The translations under genes and the position numbers were made by a program. From Pleurodeles waltl (taxonomy: Eukaryota; Chordata; Amphibia; Caudata; Salamandridae), in NCBI RefSeq assembly GCF_031143425.1, contig NC_090437.1, forward strand, positions 1,182,190,863 to 1,182,254,862: a DNA stretch of 64,000 nucleotides, given 5' to 3'. Position 1 is the stretch's first letter, and each line of letters begins with the position of its first letter. The notes beneath the pieces were generated by a model. The model saw only the letters and a program-made list of their open reading frames with translations. It was not told the origin of the DNA and did no database searches. Below, piece by piece: positions 59,625 through 64,000 of the stretch.

Positions 59625-60000
59625 ACTGCTGTATCCTGGGGAGTGCAAAGCCACAGTCTCACAAGTCTCTCCAGTGGGTGGGTTGCCCACTGCTTTATCC
59701 TGGTGAGTGCAAAGCCACAGTCTCACAAGTCTTTCCAGTGGGTGGTTTGCCCACTGCTTTATCCTGGGGAGTGCAAAGCCACAGTCTCACAAGTCTTTTC
59801 AGTGGGTGGTTTGCCCACTGCTTTATTCTGGGGAGTGCAAAGCCACAGTCTCACAAGTCATTCCAGTGGGTGGTTTGCCCACTGCTTTATCCTGGGGAGT
59901 GCAAAGCCACAGTCTCACAAGTCTTTTCAGTGGGTGGTTTGCCCACTGCCTTATCCTGGGGGGTGCAAAGCCACAGTCTCTCAAGTGGATAACAGTCTCC
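59625..60000. repeat. Minisatellite, 64-bp unit x 6 (element D)
   Basis: Units begin (ACTGC..) at 59625, 59689, 59753, 59817, 59881 and 59945, exactly 64 bp apart and nearly identical. The unit equals the 82-bp unit of B minus its GGTTCTGGAGGGGGC part. Confidence 0.95.
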
Positions 60001-60270
60001 ACTGGTTCTGGAGGGGGCTTTGTGCCCAGAATGCTTCATCCTGCCAAGGACAGAGGCAGTGGATGTCTTTCTCCACTGGTTCTGGAGGGGGCTTTGTGCC
60101 CAGAGTGCTTCATCCTGCCAAGGACAGAGGCAGTGGATGTCTTTCTCCACTGGTTCTGGAGGGGGCTTTGTGCCCAGAGTGCTTCATCCTGCCAAGGACT
60201 GAGGTAGTGGATGTCTTTCTCCACTGCTTCTGGAGGGGGCTTTGTGCCCAGAGTGCTCCAACCTGCTCGT
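60001..60270. repeat. Minisatellite, 74-bp unit x 3.6 (element D)
   Basis: ACTG(G/C)TTCTGGAGGGGGC begins at 60001, 60075, 60149 and 60223, exactly 74 bp apart and nearly identical. Neither 64 nor 74 is divisible by 3, so overlapping reading frames cycle through all phases. Confidence 0.95.
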
Positions 60271-62100
60271 GGCGGACTCAGTAGCTTTGGTGTGAATGGT
60301 AGTGGGGGTGGTGAGTGCACTTGAGCGGGGTGTACTGGTGATGGACGTAGTGGCTGAAGATGTAGTGCATGCAGGTGTGAGTGGAGATGAGTCAGGGAGG
60401 GAGGAGGGAGACGTGGAGGAGGGGGACACAGTGGAGGCAGTGGATGTTGGTATGTGTGCATGGGTATGATGCTTGTGTGAGTGCCTGTGGGATGTGTGGT
60501 GCTTATGTTTGCCAGTGCTTCCATTGTGTGTTGAGGTGTGTGCATGCTGGTCTGATGGTGTGCTTGGGATAGGCTGAGGTACAGGGGATTGGGGCTGGGT
60601 GGAGGAAGTTGGAGGGGGGAGGCTGGACACAGGGACAATGGCTGCCATCAGTGCTGAGGCCAGAGTCTGAAAAGCTGGCTGTTGGGCTGCCTGACCAGAA
60701 TGAATGCCCTCCAGGTATGCATTGGTCTGTTGCAGACTGTGCCTCTCTACACCCTGGATGGCATTCAAATTGGTAGACTGCCCAACAGTGAGGGATCTGA
60801 GGAGGTCAATGGCCTCCTCACTGAGGGAAGCAGGGCTGACAGGGGCAGGGGCTGAGGTGCCTGGGGCGAAGGAGATGCCCACCCTCTTGGGTGAGCGACC
60901 ACGGGGCACACGCTGAGGGGCTGCTGGGAGGGCGGTGCTGGTAGGGGGCCCGCCACTGCAAGGGAGCTCCCATCAGAGGAGGAGTCTGTGTCACTGGTCT
61001 CAGCTCCCGTCCCCGCTGTGGAGCTCCCCTCACCCTCCGTCCCACTGGTGGCTTCTGACTCTGTTGTGTCACCCTCCAGGGCCATGTGGGATGCAGCTCC
61101 CTCCTGCTCCGGTGGCACAGCTCCTCCGCCTGATGATGCTAATGTACACAAGAACAGGGAGACCACAAAAAGGGGGGAAAGACAGAAGAAAGACATGTTC
61201 AGTGCATGTAATACCGCTACCGTCGGCAGACACTACAGACAGAGAAGCCCCCTGCACTACGCCGTGCAGTTTGAGTACCCTAATTAATCACAGGGAGATG
61301 GGTTACAAGGCCTATGCCCGATTGCTGCACACATAGAAGTCACAGGAGCCTGACTAGGTGTAGTTGCCTCTGAACACAGGTGGGGGGGTGCCACATGGCC
61401 TGCCTTACAAAGGGACCTTGCCTACTAAACATGCCCTGGCCTAGGGGAACCCACAGCCCACCTCCCCCACACAGAAGCCTCCAATGCGTGCTGAATCAGC
61501 TGAATGAGAGTGTACTCACCCCCTTGTGGCTGCTGTGATGCCCTCAAGCGCCCATCCAACTCCGGATACACCACCGCCAGGATCCGGAACATCAGGGGGG
61601 TCATGGTGCGACGGGCACCCCTCCTACGTTGGGAGGCCATCTCCAGCTGGGCCTCCGCCGTCTTCTTGCTCCAGCGGTGAATGTCCTCCCATCTTTTCCG
61701 GCAGTGGGTTCTCCGTTTGTGGTGGACCCCCAGGCTCCGGACTTCCTTGGCGATGGCACGTCAAACATCCTTCTTCTGTTGGGTGCTGACCTACAGGAAT
61801 AGTACAGGGGAAAAGGAGAAGATATAACCGTCCGCACCGTCACAGTCATTGGCCCGCATCCCTACCCTTGCCATGACGCACATCCACTCACCGTTGTTTC
61901 ATGCACACCTCATTCTCCCCCCCTATCTTCCCTCCACACCACTCCACACAGGCATTGCCCATACAGCATGCTTACAGTGTACTTACCTGTTTGTCTGGAG
62001 GATCGTAGAGTAGCGTGTACTGGGGTAGGTCCCCATCCACTAGTTTCTCCAACTCCTCCGTGGTGAAGGCAGGGGCCCTTTCCCCAGACACATGAGCCAT
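60184..62100 (-). pseudogene. Gene 1 of element D: Myb/SANT-like (MYPOP-like) protein, best preserved copy
   Basis: Exon 1 (62100-61987, 38 codons) is intact: MAHVSGERAPAFTTEELEKL to PPDKQ before GTAAGT. Exon 2 (61790-61520) has a single TGA (61763-61761, where W is expected): KEVRSLGVHHKRRTHCRKRW, EDIHRWSKKTAEAQLEM and LTPLMFRILAVVYPELDGRL. Exon 3 starts at 61138 (CATTAG acceptor): acidic S/T-rich TSDTDSSSDGSSLAV, -1 frame break at the C5 run 60948-60944, then RVGISFAPGTSAPAPVSPAS, LSEEAIDLLRSLTVGQST, LQQTNAYLEGIH, FQTLASALMAAIVPVSS, and an H/S/T-rich region before the minisatellite. Splice sites are intact. A DNA-binding, oligomerising Myb-like factor is the likely biochemical type; the function in transposition is unknown. 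Confidence 0.7.
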
Positions 62101-62567
62101 TGTCTCTTCCAGACTGAGGTCACAGCAGCACTTGCAGTGTAGGTCCTCTCCTGTCGCAGATCAGGTATCAAGTGAGTGAACAGAGAGAAAATGGTGGTGA
62201 CGTCTGCTGCGGTGTGTACCGTCACTGCCGGCATACATCGTCATTGGCTCCTGGGACCCATAGGGTCTAATGTTAACCAATGCAGGATTGCGCCGCGGTC
62301 TTTGACCGCCTACCGCGGTCTTTGACCGCCTACCGCGACGGTGTACAATGCCAGCACAGTTACCTCATATCCCCTTGTCCCACATTACAGGTCAGGCAGC
62401 CGCCATTTCAGGGGGCCACATGGCATTAATTTTAAATGCATCACACATATCTAGGCCTTGCATACACACTAAGACAGGCACATAGCGGATTTAAAAATTT
62501 GTGGAATAAAGTTGTGTTTTCATACCTCAGTGTTGGCTGACTCTCTGCTCGCTGTTCTCCTCCATAG
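62101..62567. promoter_or_regulatory. Bidirectional promoter region, element D
   Basis: TGCGG-TGTGTA-CCGTC at 62208-62223 (108 bp upstream of the gene 1 ATG), ATTGG at 62243-62247 and CCAAT at 62277-62281 (in GTTAACCAATG, 177 bp upstream) match B and C. In addition CCGCGGTCTTTGACCGCCTA is present twice in tandem (62293-62312, 62313-62332), a duplicated GCGGT-N5-ACCGC palindrome not seen in B or C. Confidence 0.55.
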
Positions 62568-63682
62568 AGCACGTCCGCTGGGGCAGGTGAGGAGATAGCG
62601 GCATCCTCCGGTGTACAGACCGCTGGTGGACCTGTCGAAAATGGAAGAGCAACATGTAATTGTCACCTACAGACTGGACCGTGCCACAATCCAGGAACTT
62701 TGTGCCCAGTTGGAGCCAGACCTGATGTCAGCAACCCGCCATCCCACAGGAATCCCCCCTCTAGTGCAGGTCCTGTCAGTACTCCATTTCCTGGCAAGTG
62801 GGTCTTTTCAAATGACAGTGGCCATAGCATCAGGGATGTCCCAGCCTATGTTCTCCAAAGTGTTGTCCAGAGTGTTGTCTGCCCTGCTGAAACACATGCG
62901 CAGCTACATCGTTTTCCCTCAGGTGGAGGATTTGCCTACAGTGAAAGGTGACTTCTATGCCCTGGGACATATCCCCAACATCATTGGTGCCATTGATGGG
63001 ACACATGTGGCCTTGGTCCCCCCGCAGGAGTGAACAGGTGTACAGAAACCGGAAGAGTTACCATTCAATGAATGTGCAGATGGTGTGTTTGGCCGACCAG
63101 TACATCTCCCATGTGAATGCCAAGTTTCCTGGCTCAGTGCATGATGCTTACATTCTGAGGAATAGCAGCATCCCTTATGTGATGGGGCAACTCCAGAGGC
63201 ACCGTGTGTGGCTATTAGGTGAGGACATGGACCCTATACAGTGTGACTAGGTGTCTGGGGATATCCCTAAGAGTTTGTGTGTGTCTAACAGATTTCCCTC
63301 GACATTTGCAGGTGACTCTGGTTACCCCAACCTGTCATGGCTACTGACCCCAGTGAGGAATCCCAGGACAAGGGCAGAGGAACGCTACAATGAGGCCCAT
63401 GGGTGAACTAGGAGGGTTATAGAGAGGACATTCGGCCTCCTGAAGGCCAGGTTCAGGTGCCTCCATCTGACAGGTGGTTCCCTATTCTACTCACCAAAGA
63501 AGGTGTGCCAGATCATCGTGGCCTGCTGTATGCTTCACAATTTGGCTTTGCGATGACAGGTGCCTTTTCTGCAGGAGGATGGTCCAGTTGCAGCTGTGGA
63601 GCCTGTGGACAGTGAAGACGAGGAAGCAGAAGAAGAGGATATCAACAACAGAAACACGGTGATTCATCAATACTTCCAGTGA
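62568..63682 (+). pseudogene. Gene 2 of element D: Harbinger transposase (broken)
   Basis: Exon 2 begins after an acceptor (CCATAG) at 62567; a TAG occurs before VYRPLVDLSKMEEQHVIVTY. The frame is then open through GAIDGTHVALVPP (first D, about 62998). A 1-nt deletion at about 63024 shifts to RSEQVYRNRKSYHSMNVQMV and FPGSVHDAYILRN (second D). Intron 63219-63311 is 93 nt, GT..AG, at the same glycine codon as in A and B. Exon 3 has RVIERTFGLLKARF (E), but TGA at 63404-63406 (CGA in B) and TGA at 63554-63556 interrupt it. It ends VIHQYFQ with stop 63680-63682. Confidence 0.85.
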
Positions 63683-64000
63683 GACACAGGTAAGAAGACA
63701 TCACTGCCTGCTACCTCTGATACACTTGTTCTATCTCTCATCTGTCTGTCACTTTCACCCAGTGTAAGGACCCTGAGTTGTCACTTTCCCTTTCGATTTC
63801 ACAGATGTTGGTCCCACTGTGTGACATCTGCTTTGTTTCCTCATGGACTAGAGCTGTGTGACATACGTATGTTGACAATACAATGGATATAGCAGTTTTC
63901 CACAGTTATTGCAAATACACATTTTCGAAAGCACAGACTGACTCCAGATAGTTTTGTGGTTCAAGGGTGTTTATTTAAGTGCTAAATAGTGGAGGGGGTT

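Larger units (their letters stand above)
58758..64000 (+). mobile_element. Three-gene Harbinger element D (right part beyond window)
   Basis: The left terminus GGTGGTCATTACAACCCTGG starts at 58758. A GGCGGT/ACCGCC-rich subterminal region follows (palindrome GGCGGTAACCGCC at 58911-58923). Then gene 1 (-), the bidirectional promoter and gene 2 (+). At the window end, GGTGTTTATTTAAGTGC (63966-63982) corresponds to the 3' end of gene 3 in B (GGTGTTTATTGACGTGC, 40046-40062), so the third gene should follow on the minus strand just outside the window. Confidence 0.75.

Noticed and set aside
59588..60284. Long plus-strand open frames (134-221 codons) in element D
   Set aside because: They are translations of the 64-bp and 74-bp minisatellites, whose periods not divisible by 3 let several frames stay open; they run antisense to gene 1.
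1..64000. CRISPR arrays, bacterial operons, rRNA genes
   Set aside because: The tandem repeats here are minisatellites without repeat-spacer alternation, and spliced vertebrate-type transposon genes exclude a prokaryotic reading; no rRNA segment was recognised.

Overview
This window looks like repeat-dominated vertebrate genomic DNA. Its mixture (several Harbinger/PIF DNA transposons, L2/CR1-like LINEs, Ty3/Gypsy remnants, a hAT MITE, long AT-rich intergenic stretches) and several repeat families I recognise point to a giant-genome salamander, most likely a newt. The organism is an inference. I find no convincing host exon; every recognisable protein-coding segment belongs to a mobile element. 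Boundaries without a TIR, LTR or splice signal are approximate.

Layout. 1-1940 is the right part of a two-gene Harbinger element (A): the tail of a Myb-like gene on + and an apparently intact two-exon transposase on -. A related MITE built of consecutive hairpins abuts it (1941-3212). 3.2-28 kb is mostly AT-rich non-coding DNA with decayed LINE pieces (5.95-6.94, 8.83-9.41, 23.8-24.8 kb), two oppositely oriented LTR-like repeats (11.26-12.0 and 15.0-15.97 kb), microsatellites and a 504-bp hAT MITE with target duplication (27956-28459). 28736-34013 is a complete but decayed Ty3/Gypsy element on -. 42.2-42.9 kb is an L2-like 3' end, and 56.75-58.14 kb is another LINE on -.

The most interesting part is 35.2-64 kb: three copies (B 35.2-42.2, C 46.95-54.37 in opposite orientation, D 58.76 to beyond the window) of a larger Harbinger element. 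Copies B and C show THREE genes in the same mirror-symmetric order; D shows the first two before the window ends. Gene 1 is a protein with an N-terminal Myb/SANT-like domain (MYPOP-like), gene 2 is the HARBI1-type DDE transposase, divergent from gene 1, and gene 3 is a NAIF1-like Myb protein, convergent with gene 2. The gene 1/gene 2 intergenic region carries conserved CCAAT boxes and a GGCGG-N6-CCGYC palindrome at nearly the same distance (106-110 bp) from the gene 1 start in all three copies, and related GGCGG/CCGCC palindromes lie near element ends. Gene 1 has the same -1 frame break at the same C5 run in all three copies. All genes of B-D are disabled in places, but to different degrees.

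Working model (inference): the DDE protein cuts and joins, the NAIF1-like protein binds ends and imports the transposase as known for Harbinger, and the additional Myb-like protein is a conserved third component, perhaps a second end-binding or promoter-regulating factor.
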